Assembly (NCBI GenBank): GCA_024402435.1 | Contig: JAKSTU010000003.1 | Location: forward strand, 1-64,000 | Source of the DNA: Treponemataceae bacterium | GTDB taxonomy: Bacteria; Spirochaetota; Spirochaetia; Treponematales; Treponemataceae | DNA: 64,000 bases | Reading direction: 5' to 3' | Part shown: positions 43,754 through 51,893 of the stretch, one piece after another | Position numbering within the stretch: position 1 is the first letter of the stretch | Layout of the letters: every line of letters starts with the position of its first letter | Notes under the pieces: generated by a model | The model's database searches: none | Told to the model about the DNA's origin: nothing | Seen by the model: only the letters and a program-made list of their open reading frames with translations | Translations under genes and position numbers: made by a program

Positions 43754-44335
43754 ATGACAATTTCACTTTATATTAGAATTTTGGGTCTTGTTCTGATTGC
43801 TGCGGATTTGATTTCAATGCCTTTCCGCAAAAAAAAAGTTGACAGACAGGCTGGCGAATGCGTTCTGCCTTTGACACGCACAAAAAGTACCATGTTTGTT
43901 GCTGTTCTGTGCATGGCTCCGCTGATGGTCGTTCTTCAGTGGCTCAGAGAATTCGGGCTTTTCATTGATGTGATACTGACGGCAACTGCTGTCCTTGCTG
44001 TTGAAGTGGTTATCCGTGAACGCATTCTGACAATGAAGAGCGGCGTGTACAAAAATGCGCTGATTGTTGACGGACGTCTGATTCTTAAATCAAGTCTCAT
44101 GGCTGTGCCTGAACTGGACTACGATGATGAAGAAACTGAAGATGATTCTGATGAAGAGGATTCGGATGAAGAAGTGGATGTTTCTGAAAAAGCTCGCAAA
44201 CAGCGGGAGCAGGAAGAGGATCTGTACCGCCGTTCCGTAAAAATCGTGACCAGGGAAGCGGGCGAACTTTATGTGGGATTCGCTTCTGAAACTGAAAAAA
44301 AACAGGCTTTGGAACTGGTAAAAGACTGGTTCTGA
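43754..44335 (+). CDS. Small membrane protein with acidic cytoplasmic loop
   Basis: I do not recognise this 193-residue protein. It has an N-terminal hydrophobic segment (LYIRILGLVLIAADLISMPF) and two hydrophobic stretches near residues 45-85 (STMFVAVLCMAPLMVVLQWL, then FIDVILTATAVLAVEVVI). A soluble C-terminal half contains a very acidic run (DYDDEETEDDSDEEDSDEEV) and a small C-terminal domain with TREAGELYVGFAS. It could be an anchored adaptor. ATG 43754 is chosen over 43706, which lies inside the operator region. It is monocistronic and ends 9 bp before a terminator hairpin. Confidence 0.75.
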   Translation: MTISLYIRILGLVLIAADLISMPFRKKKVDRQAGECVLPLTRTKSTMFVAVLCMAPLMVVLQWLREFGLFIDVILTATAVLAVEVVIRERILTMKSGVYKNALIVDGRLILKSSLMAVPELDYDDEETEDDSDEEDSDEEVDVSEKARKQREQEEDLYRRSVKIVTREAGELYVGFASETEKKQALELVKDWF

Positions 44336-44376
44336 AAAAAAATGGCTGTCTTGTGCACCAAAAGTGAAAGACAGCC
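44335..44376 (-). terminator. Hairpin between membrane protein and tRNA-Cys
   Basis: GGCTGTCTT / AAGACAGCC; on the minus strand it is followed by an ATTTTTTTT tract. It is a second terminator for the tRNA transcript or a bidirectional one. Confidence 0.7.
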
Positions 44377-44421
44377 GGTATATTTGATCGGAAAGCTGCT
44401 TTGCAGAACAGTCCGTAAGCA

Positions 44422-44448
44422 TAAAAAAAACTGCCCTTTGAGGCAGTT
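44422..44448 (-). terminator. Terminator of tRNA-Cys
   Basis: On the minus strand AACTGCC / GGCAGTT with a 6-nt loop, followed by TTTTTTAT, starting 11 nt after the tRNA 3' end. Confidence 0.88.
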
Positions 44449-44459
44449 CCTTTTATGAA

Positions 44460-44531
44460 AGGCGCCAATCGGAATCGAACCGATGCATAACGGTTTTGCA
44501 GACCGCTCCCTTACCGCTTGGGCATGGCGCC
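44460..44531 (-). tRNA. tRNA-Cys (GCA)
   Basis: On the minus strand the 72-nt RNA folds as a cloverleaf: acceptor GGCGCCA / TGGCGCC, an anticodon arm GCGGT-CTGCAAA-ACCGT with anticodon GCA, and a T arm ATCGG-TTCGATT-CCGAT. The unpaired base after the acceptor stem is U, the discriminator expected of cysteine tRNA. No CCA is encoded, so it must be added by CCA-transferase. Confidence 0.95.
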
Positions 44532-44600
44532 ATGGTTCCAAAAATATAACAAAGTATTTGATTTTTGTCTAGTGTCATTCTTCATGAAATTTCCGATAAA

Positions 44601-44629
44601 TTGAATTTTTTGATGATGCAATGTATTAT
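44601..44629 (+). promoter_or_regulatory. trxB promoter, leaderless spacing
   Basis: TTGAAT (44601-44606), a 17-bp spacer and TATTAT (44624-44629) end 6 nt before ATG 44636. Confidence 0.68.
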
Positions 44630-44635
44630 GGGCGT

Positions 44636-45574
44636 ATGCAGGAAGTTTTTTTTGATTTTATTATTCTTGGAGCAGGGCCTGCGGGACTTGCTGCTGCCCA
44701 ATACGGTGCCCGTGCAAACTTGAGTGTTCTGGTTGTTGAAAACATGACAGCCGGCGGACAGGTTCTCAATATCAATTCACTGGAAAATTATCCGGGTGTT
44801 TTTCCCGCTACAGACGGAGTTTCTTTTACTGAAACAATGAAAAAGCAGGCAGAATCTTTCGGCGCCCGCTTTGCAACAGATACAGTCACTTCAATCGACA
44901 AAATCGGAAACGAATTTGTGCTTCACGGTGCAAAAAATACATACCGGGCTTTCACTGTCCTGATTGCAACCGGTGCCGAACACCGTCAGCTTGGTGTTCC
45001 CGGTGAAAAGGAGCTGAGCGGTATGGGTGTTTCTTACTGTGCAACCTGTGACGGCCCTTTCTTCCGCAACAAGCCGATTGCAGTTGTAGGTGGCGGTGAT
45101 GCTGCCTGTGACGAAGCAACTTATCTTGCAACACTTACTTCCAATGTAACGCTGATTCATCGCAGAGACAGTTTCCGCGCCCAGAAAGCAGTTGCGGAAC
45201 GCGTTCTGAACAACAGGAACATAACAGTGCGTTTCAATACGACCGTAGAAAAAATCTGCGGAACAGACCGTGTAGAATCTCTTCTGCTGCGTGATACAAG
45301 AACAGGCGAAGAATCTTCTCTTTCTGTAAATGCAGTTTTTATCTTTGTTGGAATGGCACCCCGCGGGAACCTTGTGGAAATGCTCAAAAAGGACGAAAGC
45401 GGATGCATCATCACTGATGAAAACATGGCAACTTCAATAAAGGGAATGTTCTGTGCCGGTGACATACGTTCCAAACCTTTCAGACAGGTGGTTACCGCTG
45501 TTTCTGACGGTGCAGTTGCCGCGTTCTCTGCCGGAAACTATGTTCGTGAGTTGAAGAATGAATCTTACCGCTAA
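44636..45574 (+). CDS. trxB: Thioredoxin reductase
   Basis: TrxB uses NADPH and FAD to keep thioredoxin reduced. The 312-residue protein has the FAD loop GAGPAGLAAAQYGARA, the redox pair CATC (near residues 134-137) in GVSYCATCDGPFF, an NADPH-binding GGGDAACDEATYL and the second FAD motif FCAGDIRSK. The length is right for the low-molecular-weight type. ATG 44636 is chosen because a promoter ends 6 nt before it; ATG 44621 would lie inside that promoter. It overlaps the next gene by 17 bp, so the GH3 and GNAT genes follow in one operon. Confidence 0.95.
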   Translation: MQEVFFDFIILGAGPAGLAAAQYGARANLSVLVVENMTAGGQVLNINSLENYPGVFPATDGVSFTETMKKQAESFGARFATDTVTSIDKIGNEFVLHGAKNTYRAFTVLIATGAEHRQLGVPGEKELSGMGVSYCATCDGPFFRNKPIAVVGGGDAACDEATYLATLTSNVTLIHRRDSFRAQKAVAERVLNNRNITVRFNTTVEKICGTDRVESLLLRDTRTGEESSLSVNAVFIFVGMAPRGNLVEMLKKDESGCIITDENMATSIKGMFCAGDIRSKPFRQVVTAVSDGAVAAFSAGNYVRELKNESYR

Positions 45575-47282
45575 AAAGCCGTTGAACCGCTTTGCTGCTT
45601 TTTGTGCGATTCTGTTTCTTTCATCCGTGCTTTTTGCGGAAACTCCGTCGGCTGATGACGGATACCCTGAAGATCTGGATTTCTGGAGCAATTATCCCAA
45701 TGAAGAACTGGCGCAGGCACTTGTAGACCGGATGACCGATTCCGAGCTTCTGGCGCAGATTCTCATGTTCGGCTGGTCCGGTTCTGAGCCTGACAGTCTG
45801 CTTACGTCATGGGTTTCCCAACGTTCTTTGGGCAGTGTAAAAGTTTACGGTTGGGATACCAATGACACGAAACAGGTTGCCGCTTCCGTCAAACTTGTAC
45901 AGAAACTGGCGCAGGAAAACAGGCTGAAAATTCCTCTTTATGTTGCAACGGATCAGGAAGGCGGATGGATCCGTCATATCAAGGGCGATACAAGTGACAC
46001 TCCCGGCAATCTTGCCATCGGTTCAAGCGGAATCCCTTCAGACGCCTATTATACGGGTTATTACATCGGCAAAGAAATGGCCGCCCTTGGCATCAACATG
46101 AATTTTGCTCCCACAGTGGATGTTTATACGAACATGGAATCTTCAGTAATCGGGCCGCGTTCTTTCGGAGAAGATCCTGAATACGTGGGAATACTGGGTG
46201 CGGCTTTTTCAAAGGGCAGTCTTGATGCGGGCGTAATTCCCACCGCAAAACATTTTCCCGGACACGGCGATACGGAAGCGGACTCACACGGAAATCTTCC
46301 GGTCATCAACATCGGACTTGATCTTCTGTATGAAAGAGAACTGGTTCCCTACAAATATCTGATTGATTGGGGCATTCCTGCAATAATGAGCGGACACCTG
46401 AGTTTTCCTCAGATTGTTCCCAACAACGAACCGGCATCTTTGTCAAAGGTTTTTCTGCAGGACATTCTGCGTGATTCTCTCGGCTACGAAGGACTCATCA
46501 TCACTGATGACATGATGATGAACGGAGCAACAACTTATGCAGGCGGTCTTTCAATCGCGGTACGGTACGCAATAGAAGCCGGAAACGACATAATCATTTC
46601 GTCAACAACTCCGGGGCTTAACGAAGCAATCTGGCGGAACAACTACAACAGAATGCAGTCGGTTCCCGAATTCCGTGAATGTGTAAAAAAAGCGGCTCAC
46701 AGGGTAATCAAATCAAAACTGGATTATTTCAAGGGACCGAATCATGTTACTCTTTATCCTGATGAAAATCTTGTGGCTTCAAAAGTACCGGATCCTGAAG
46801 GTTCCGTGTTTTTTCTGCAGCAGGCCTGCCGCTCCATCAGTGTAATGGGCGATGATTTTGAACCTTACACACCTGAAGAAGCGGCAAAAGAAAGGGTTCT
46901 GATCTGCGGCCAGTTTTTCTCATATACAGATGAACTTTTGAAACGGTATCCTCATGCCGGGATTTTTTCCTACAAATATTCAATGACGGCAAGCAATGTG
47001 TCACAGTTTTTGTCCGATCTGCCGCGGTCTTACAGAAATTTCGACACGATAATTATTTGTGTGGCCAATGAAGAAAGTGCGATTCTTGCAAGGTCTTTGA
47101 AGGACTGCGGCAAGAAAGTCATAGTCATATCAATCCTTGCACCGGTTTTTGTTGCAGATATGGATTGGGCAGACACAGTCCTGTTTGCTTACAGTTATTC
47201 TGATTATTCTTTCAAAGCAGTTGCGTCTGTTCTTGCCGGCGAAATACCGGTTTTCGGGAAACTGCCGCTTACAATGGATTGA
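45558..47282 (+). CDS. Exported GH3 beta-N-acetylhexosaminidase-like protein (NagZ type)
   Basis: The 574-residue protein carries a signal peptide (RFAAFCAILFLSSVLFAE). The GH3 catalytic domain follows: VATDQEGG near residue 134, FAPTVDVYTNMESSVIGPRS and AKHFPGHGDTEADSHGNLP, which holds the His-Asp dyad typical of NagZ, and ITDDMMMNG with the nucleophile Asp. The C-terminal ~170 residues form a second domain. NagZ is usually cytosolic; this one should act outside the inner membrane on peptidoglycan or chitin-like sugars. It overlaps trxB by 17 bp and precedes the GNAT gene by 8 bp. Confidence 0.88.
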   Translation: MNLTAKKPLNRFAAFCAILFLSSVLFAETPSADDGYPEDLDFWSNYPNEELAQALVDRMTDSELLAQILMFGWSGSEPDSLLTSWVSQRSLGSVKVYGWDTNDTKQVAASVKLVQKLAQENRLKIPLYVATDQEGGWIRHIKGDTSDTPGNLAIGSSGIPSDAYYTGYYIGKEMAALGINMNFAPTVDVYTNMESSVIGPRSFGEDPEYVGILGAAFSKGSLDAGVIPTAKHFPGHGDTEADSHGNLPVINIGLDLLYERELVPYKYLIDWGIPAIMSGHLSFPQIVPNNEPASLSKVFLQDILRDSLGYEGLIITDDMMMNGATTYAGGLSIAVRYAIEAGNDIIISSTTPGLNEAIWRNNYNRMQSVPEFRECVKKAAHRVIKSKLDYFKGPNHVTLYPDENLVASKVPDPEGSVFFLQQACRSISVMGDDFEPYTPEEAAKERVLICGQFFSYTDELLKRYPHAGIFSYKYSMTASNVSQFLSDLPRSYRNFDTIIICVANEESAILARSLKDCGKKVIVISILAPVFVADMDWADTVLFAYSYSDYSFKAVASVLAGEIPVFGKLPLTMD

Positions 47283-47290
47283 GGTTGAAC

Positions 47291-48160
47291 ATGGAAGTTT
47301 CTCGGCTTACAATTCCGCTTCTGAATCCTGTGATGGATTTTCTGTCGGCTCACGAAAAGAGCTGTGTTTCTCTTGTCAGCCACATTGTATCCGATGGCAT
47401 GTCATGCCTTCCGCCGCCTGACATGCATTATTATGTTTTTTCGGACGATTCTTCCATTTTTTCTCCCGGCAGGATTCTGGCAGTAATGGCGTTTTCTGAC
47501 GGCGGGCTTGTTCTGCACTGTATTGATCCTGGAGTTTCCAAATCTTCTCTGGCTCCTTTTGTGGAAAAACTGCTTTCTGATTTTTCCTTGTTCTGCGTTC
47601 TCGGTGAAAAATCAGGTACTGATTTTATCGCTTCTATTGCTGAAAAACTGGATTTCAGACAGTCATCATTTTTTGATTACACGCTCATGCATTATGAACC
47701 AAAAGCTGCAGGAACTTTGCCTTTCATCAGGAACGGTGTGTCTCTGGTAAAATGCACTGAACACGATGCAAATGATCTTTTTCCTTTGCAGAAAGGTTAC
47801 GATCTGGAAGAACGTCTTCCGCCGGGGTATTCTTTTTATCCGTCGGCCTGCATGCGGGGTTTGGAACAGGATCTTAAGACAGGTTCTGTTCTGGCTTTCC
47901 GGAATCGGGAAGGTTTCATGGCAAAAGCATTGTATAATGCAGTCGGTTTGAATTGGGTCCAGATTGGCGGCGTTTATACGATGCCTGAGTACCGCAGGAA
48001 CGGATACGCCCATTATCTTGTCCGGAAACTTAGTGAATATGCTTTGCAGAAAGGAAAGAAAACAGCACTTTTTGTAAAGAACCGGAACAAATTTGCCAGA
48101 AAAGCTTATGAATCAGCAGGATTTGTTCCCGACGGAGCATTCAAAATCTGTTATTTTTGA
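47291..48160 (+). CDS. GNAT family acetyltransferase
   Basis: The 289-residue protein has a C-terminal GNAT domain: GGVYTMPEYRRNGYAHYLVR (acetyl-CoA loop RNGYA) followed by TALFVKNRNKFARKAYESAG. The N-terminal ~140 residues are less conserved and may hold substrate specificity. The substrate is unknown. ATG 47291 is chosen for GAGG 6 nt upstream; a TTG at 47279 overlaps the GH3 stop. It is last in the trxB operon. Confidence 0.88.
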   Translation: MEVSRLTIPLLNPVMDFLSAHEKSCVSLVSHIVSDGMSCLPPPDMHYYVFSDDSSIFSPGRILAVMAFSDGGLVLHCIDPGVSKSSLAPFVEKLLSDFSLFCVLGEKSGTDFIASIAEKLDFRQSSFFDYTLMHYEPKAAGTLPFIRNGVSLVKCTEHDANDLFPLQKGYDLEERLPPGYSFYPSACMRGLEQDLKTGSVLAFRNREGFMAKALYNAVGLNWVQIGGVYTMPEYRRNGYAHYLVRKLSEYALQKGKKTALFVKNRNKFARKAYESAGFVPDGAFKICYF

Positions 48161-48205
48161 CCGGTTTTGTTTTGCATTCCTCTTCCTGATTTGAATAAAA
48201 ATCAG

Positions 48206-48234
48206 TTGACGTTATGCTTTTAAAACCGTAAATT
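48206..48234 (+). promoter_or_regulatory. groES promoter
   Basis: TTGACG (48206-48211), a 17-bp spacer and TAAATT (48229-48234). This gives a leader of about 26 nt with a GGAGG ribosome binding site, the ordinary pattern. No CIRCE inverted repeat is present. Confidence 0.6.
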
Positions 48235-48266
48235 TAGTAGCGATGCAACGACTTTTGGAGGAAAAA

Positions 48267-48533
48267 ATGAAAGTTACACCTTTAGCAGACAGAGTTTTGG
48301 TAAAAACTGAAAAAACTGAGGCAAAAACTGCCAGCGGAATTATTATTCCCGAAACAGCACAGGAAAAAACCCAGATTGCAACAGTAATTGCAGTGGGCGA
48401 TGATAAAGAAAAAATCAAAGTTAAGGTCGGCGACAGAGTTATGTATGACAAATATGCAGGAACTCAGGTAAAAATCGACGGTGTTGACCATCTGATTCTT
48501 AAAGCTGCAGACGTTATTGCCACAATCGAATGA
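48267..48533 (+). CDS. groES: Co-chaperonin GroES
   Basis: GroES caps the GroEL folding chamber in the cytoplasm. The 88-residue protein starts [20 protein letters not shown] and has the mobile-loop [20 protein letters not shown], then [18 protein letters not shown], normal for the family. GGAGG lies 6 nt before ATG 48267. No groEL follows; instead the stop codon directly abuts the end of the convergent TPR gene, with no terminator between. groEL must be elsewhere in the genome. Confidence 0.96.
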   Translation: MKVTPLADRVLVKTEKTEAKTASGIIIPETAQEKTQIATVIAVGDDKEKIKVKVGDRVMYDKYAGTQVKIDGVDHLILKAADVIATIE

Positions 48534-50273
48534 TCATCTGATTGTGTTGAACAACTGACGTGCCCTGTGATTGTCCGGATTCAGCTCAAGGCTGTATGAA
48601 AGACTTTGCAGGGCATTTTTATTTTCGCCTCTGTCGCACTGTATACGTGCAAGCCGGTACTGAACATCTGACAGTTCATCATCATTGCGGATAAGACTTG
48701 AAATATCGCTGTAAAGACTGTAAGCGTCTGACGAACGGTTTATTGAGTAATAAAGACTTCCGAGATTCATGACAGAACTGAAAGCTCTTGCCAGGGGAAT
48801 GTGACGGAGATACACGAAGTTTTCAAGCAGAATCTGTGCTTCCTGAGAGTTTCCGTTTTTCAGGGCAAAGTAGCCGGCAAGTTCGCATTCCCAATCATTG
48901 AAAATGCCTGCATATTCAGCTCTGCTGATGTCGCCGTATTTTGTAGTGATGTATTCGTCAAAAAGCGATTCGGCTTCAACAGCAAAATGATGCCTCAGGA
49001 AATAAGTTACGGCAAAATGGACAAGCTCGCTCTTATAATCCGCTCCGGAACGTGTTTCTTCAAGCATCAGCCAAAGTTCGCTTCTGCACTGCATTTCGCT
49101 TGTGTTCTGTGAAGCCCACTTCAGTTTTGTGTATTCAATCAGCAAGTCAGGATTATCGGCTTTGTCCAAAGACTGTTTCATTCTGTAAAGCGCATCGGAC
49201 ACAGGAATGCGGGGCTTCTGATCCGTGTCTGTCATCCGTGCCGTCCGCAAACCGTTGTCTCTGAGTGTCTGGCCCATTGCGGATTCCTGCGGCAAAAGCG
49301 AACTCTGTTCCGCAAAATGTCCGTAATCGGTAAGACCCGGTGCGTAATCAGGGAACTCAGTTACCAGTTTGAACAGCAAATCCTGACAAAGGTCTTCCTG
49401 TCCGTTCAGACGGTAGTAGCGTGCAAGATTCTTGTAAATGGGGGCTGACATGCCGTTGTTGTCAAGAACAAGCTGCCATGTCCGGGCCGCATGCTCGTAC
49501 TCGCCCAATGTTAGCCATGCATCAGCAGTAATGGCGTTGAGCAAAGGAGAATCCATTGCGCTGCCGTAGTCAATGCATTTTGCGTATAAAGCCGCATCAT
49601 AAGAAATGAGCGCCCAGAATAAACATTCTTCAGGATTGAAAACAGTGTCCGGGGCAAATTTCGCGGCTTCCAGGTATTTTCCTTTCTGGGCACAAAGGAC
49701 AGCTGCGTTCTGCAGCCACAGATTGCGGTTTTTTGCATCAGTTTCTGCGGCAAGTGCATAAACTTCCGTCAGCTCCGGGCTGTAATAGTCTCCGGTTTCC
49801 TTTGCGGCCGCAAAAGCCCATTGAGAATAAAGACCGCTGTAATCAGTGTCTTTAAGCTTCAGTGCAGAATCTTTTGCCTGTGTAAATTTCCCGTTCTGAA
49901 GAAGAAAATAGGCATTCACTGCATGAAGCTCCGCGCTTTCCGGAAGCTGTTTCAAAGATTCGGCCGAAAAACGTTCACCGGAGTCAGTGTCCCCGATCTT
50001 GTAATAGCGCTTGATGATTGCAATACGCTGAAGATCGCTCAATGCCTGTTTTTCAGCTTTTTTCAGCAGTGATTCTGCATCTTTGTACTGATTCTGTTGA
50101 ATGCAGGCATCTGCAAGTTTCAGGTTTGAGGAAAATGATCTGTTCTGGAATTTCTGGGGAAAAAGGGCCAGTACCGAAAGGACGGCAGCGCAGACAAGGA
50201 TAACTGCCACACAGACGGCAATGAGCACATATTTCCGTGTCAATTCCTTTTGTGCTTGTGCAGCAGTTTTCAT
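48534..50273 (-). CDS. Membrane-anchored TPR protein
   Basis: This 579-residue protein has one N-terminal transmembrane helix (KYVLIAVCVAVILVCAAVLS). A long helical region follows, made of TPR-like pairs, such as ADACIQQNQYKDAESLLKKA, AVNAYFLLQNGKFTQAKDSA and GSLYYSINRSSDAYSLYSDI; the solenoid should lie outside the inner membrane and act as a protein-interaction scaffold. It starts 5 bp after nusB and ends against groES. Its specific partner is unknown. Confidence 0.85.
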   Translation of the reverse strand: MKTAAQAQKELTRKYVLIAVCVAVILVCAAVLSVLALFPQKFQNRSFSSNLKLADACIQQNQYKDAESLLKKAEKQALSDLQRIAIIKRYYKIGDTDSGERFSAESLKQLPESAELHAVNAYFLLQNGKFTQAKDSALKLKDTDYSGLYSQWAFAAAKETGDYYSPELTEVYALAAETDAKNRNLWLQNAAVLCAQKGKYLEAAKFAPDTVFNPEECLFWALISYDAALYAKCIDYGSAMDSPLLNAITADAWLTLGEYEHAARTWQLVLDNNGMSAPIYKNLARYYRLNGQEDLCQDLLFKLVTEFPDYAPGLTDYGHFAEQSSLLPQESAMGQTLRDNGLRTARMTDTDQKPRIPVSDALYRMKQSLDKADNPDLLIEYTKLKWASQNTSEMQCRSELWLMLEETRSGADYKSELVHFAVTYFLRHHFAVEAESLFDEYITTKYGDISRAEYAGIFNDWECELAGYFALKNGNSQEAQILLENFVYLRHIPLARAFSSVMNLGSLYYSINRSSDAYSLYSDISSLIRNDDELSDVQYRLARIQCDRGENKNALQSLSYSLELNPDNHRARQLFNTIR

Positions 50274-50278
50274 ATTTT

Positions 50279-50698
50279 TTATTTCTTCAAGTCCTTGTTG
50301 ATGTTGTCCAAAACTGCGTTGATGAATTTGAACGAATCATCAGCACTGTATTCCTTGGAAATTTCGATGGCATCATCAATTACAAAAGTCGGCAGAATAC
50401 CGGCCTGCGGAAAAAGCAGCGGATAAACGCTGATGCGCAGAATGGCAAGATCAACTTTGCTGATGCGGTCAAAATCCCAGTTTGTCAGATGGGTTTTAAT
50501 CAGTTCATCGATTTTTTCGATGTTTTCCAATGTTCCTGTAATCAGGAGCCGTGAAAAAGACAAATCTGAATCTTCAAGACGTTCCAGTGTGGCGGGATCA
50601 GTCCATTCGAATTTCAGAAGAGTGTCAACGTCAATTCCGCCTACATCCCAGGAGTAAAGTGCCTGAAATGCAAGAATTCTAGGTTTTCTGCGAGCCAT
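50279..50698 (-). CDS. nusB: Transcription antitermination factor NusB
   Basis: NusB binds boxA RNA with NusE for rRNA antitermination. The 139-residue protein starts MARRKPRILAFQALYSWDVG and has NWDFDRISKVDLAILRISVY and VIDDAIEISKEYSADDSFKF with the C-terminal INAVLDNI, all NusB hallmarks. GGAAGG lies upstream of its ATG. It starts 2 bp after the SurA-like gene stop, so the genes SurA-like, nusB and TPR form an operon. Confidence 0.95.
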   Translation of the reverse strand: MARRKPRILAFQALYSWDVGGIDVDTLLKFEWTDPATLERLEDSDLSFSRLLITGTLENIEKIDELIKTHLTNWDFDRISKVDLAILRISVYPLLFPQAGILPTFVIDDAIEISKEYSADDSFKFINAVLDNINKDLKK

Positions 50699-50700
50699 TA

Positions 50701-51789
50701 TTACCAGCCTTCCAGAAGTTTTTCCAGTGCGGAACCGGTTTTGAGCATCTGATAGTTTTCAGGAGTGCGGAGTTCTGCAGAGATTTCTTCAATTGCGGTT
50801 GTAAGATAAGCAGACTGTTTCTGTGCGGTCAGGCTTGCACGGATGTATTCGTAAAGTGTTGTTGTTGTTCCGGGCTGTACCAGATCACTGAGTCCGAGAA
50901 TCTTTGCGGAAGTTTTGTCTGTAATCTGATAGAACTGGTAGTTGGTGTCTTCGTTGATGATTTCTGAAACAAAGCCGATGTTGTTCTGGAAAAGCTGGAG
51001 CAATGAAGCATAATCAAGACCGAGTTCTGCGGCTGCATCCTGATTTTTGCTGATGTACATATCTCCTACCTGGAATCCTGCATTCGGCTGCTGCATTTCA
51101 ATCTTCATCTGGCTGAAAGATTTTTTGCCTGATGTAAAATCGTTATAAAGTGATTGGATTTTTGCCAGTGCATCTGACGCATTGTTGTTTTTGGGAACAA
51201 CAACGAGAGTCAGCTGAAGAATATCACTTTGAACAAAAGAAGCTTTGTTCATTTCATAGTAAGAACGGATTTCTGAATCAGTTGCGCTCAGCTGTGAAAT
51301 TTCATCACTGCGCTTTGCAACTACATACTGCTGTGCAATGTAGTTGTTCTTCATGTACTGTTTGTATTCATCGACGCTCATTGCCATCTGGTCCTGGAAA
51401 AATTCTTCCAGTGTCATTCCGGCCTGCTGCTGAACAAGCTGTGCAAACTGTGACAAAGTTACCGTTGTGCCCACGATATTGGAAATGCTTGAAAGGAACA
51501 GTTCGTCAACCTGTTTGTCGGTAAGGACAATTCCCATTTTGTTTCCGGCCTGGACAAAAAGTTTTTCATTGATCAGACTGTCGAGAATTTCCTGTTTCTG
51601 CTGAATTGTGAATGTTGTAAGACCTGTCTGCTTCTTGTAACTTTCGCAGCGGGCCTTCAGGTTTTTGAGTGTGATTGATTCTGCTTTGCTGGCAATTTTT
51701 ACTGTTGCAAGAGGCTGAAGATCAGCTTGGGCAAAAAGTGCGGTTGTTGCCAGAACAAGCAATAAACAGATGGAGAGAATCCGTTTCAT
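50701..51789 (-). CDS. SurA/PpiD-like periplasmic chaperone
   Basis: The 362-residue exported protein (signal peptide ILSICLLLVLATTALFA) resembles the SurA N-terminal chaperone family: ITLKNLKARCESYKKQTG, KQEILDSLINEKLFVQAGNK, then a long helical region and a C-terminal segment like a degenerate parvulin domain. Parvulin active-site motifs are not evident, so it is called a chaperone. It should help outer-membrane protein transport. ATG 51789 is chosen over 51813 for an AAGGAT sequence upstream. It starts the nusB operon. Confidence 0.82.
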   Translation of the reverse strand: MKRILSICLLLVLATTALFAQADLQPLATVKIASKAESITLKNLKARCESYKKQTGLTTFTIQQKQEILDSLINEKLFVQAGNKMGIVLTDKQVDELFLSSISNIVGTTVTLSQFAQLVQQQAGMTLEEFFQDQMAMSVDEYKQYMKNNYIAQQYVVAKRSDEISQLSATDSEIRSYYEMNKASFVQSDILQLTLVVVPKNNNASDALAKIQSLYNDFTSGKKSFSQMKIEMQQPNAGFQVGDMYISKNQDAAAELGLDYASLLQLFQNNIGFVSEIINEDTNYQFYQITDKTSAKILGLSDLVQPGTTTTLYEYIRASLTAQKQSAYLTTAIEEISAELRTPENYQMLKTGSALEKLLEGW

Positions 51790-51893
51790 AAAAAAATCAT
51801 CCTTGTTATTCATGTGTTTACAGCAATAAGCACTGCAAAAAAGAAAACAGCACTTATTGCATTTCGTTACAATTTTTCGTCAAAAGTGAGCAA

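Noticed and set aside
48181-48266. CIRCE element before groES
   Set aside because: The TTAGCACTC/GAGTGCTAA inverted repeat is absent.
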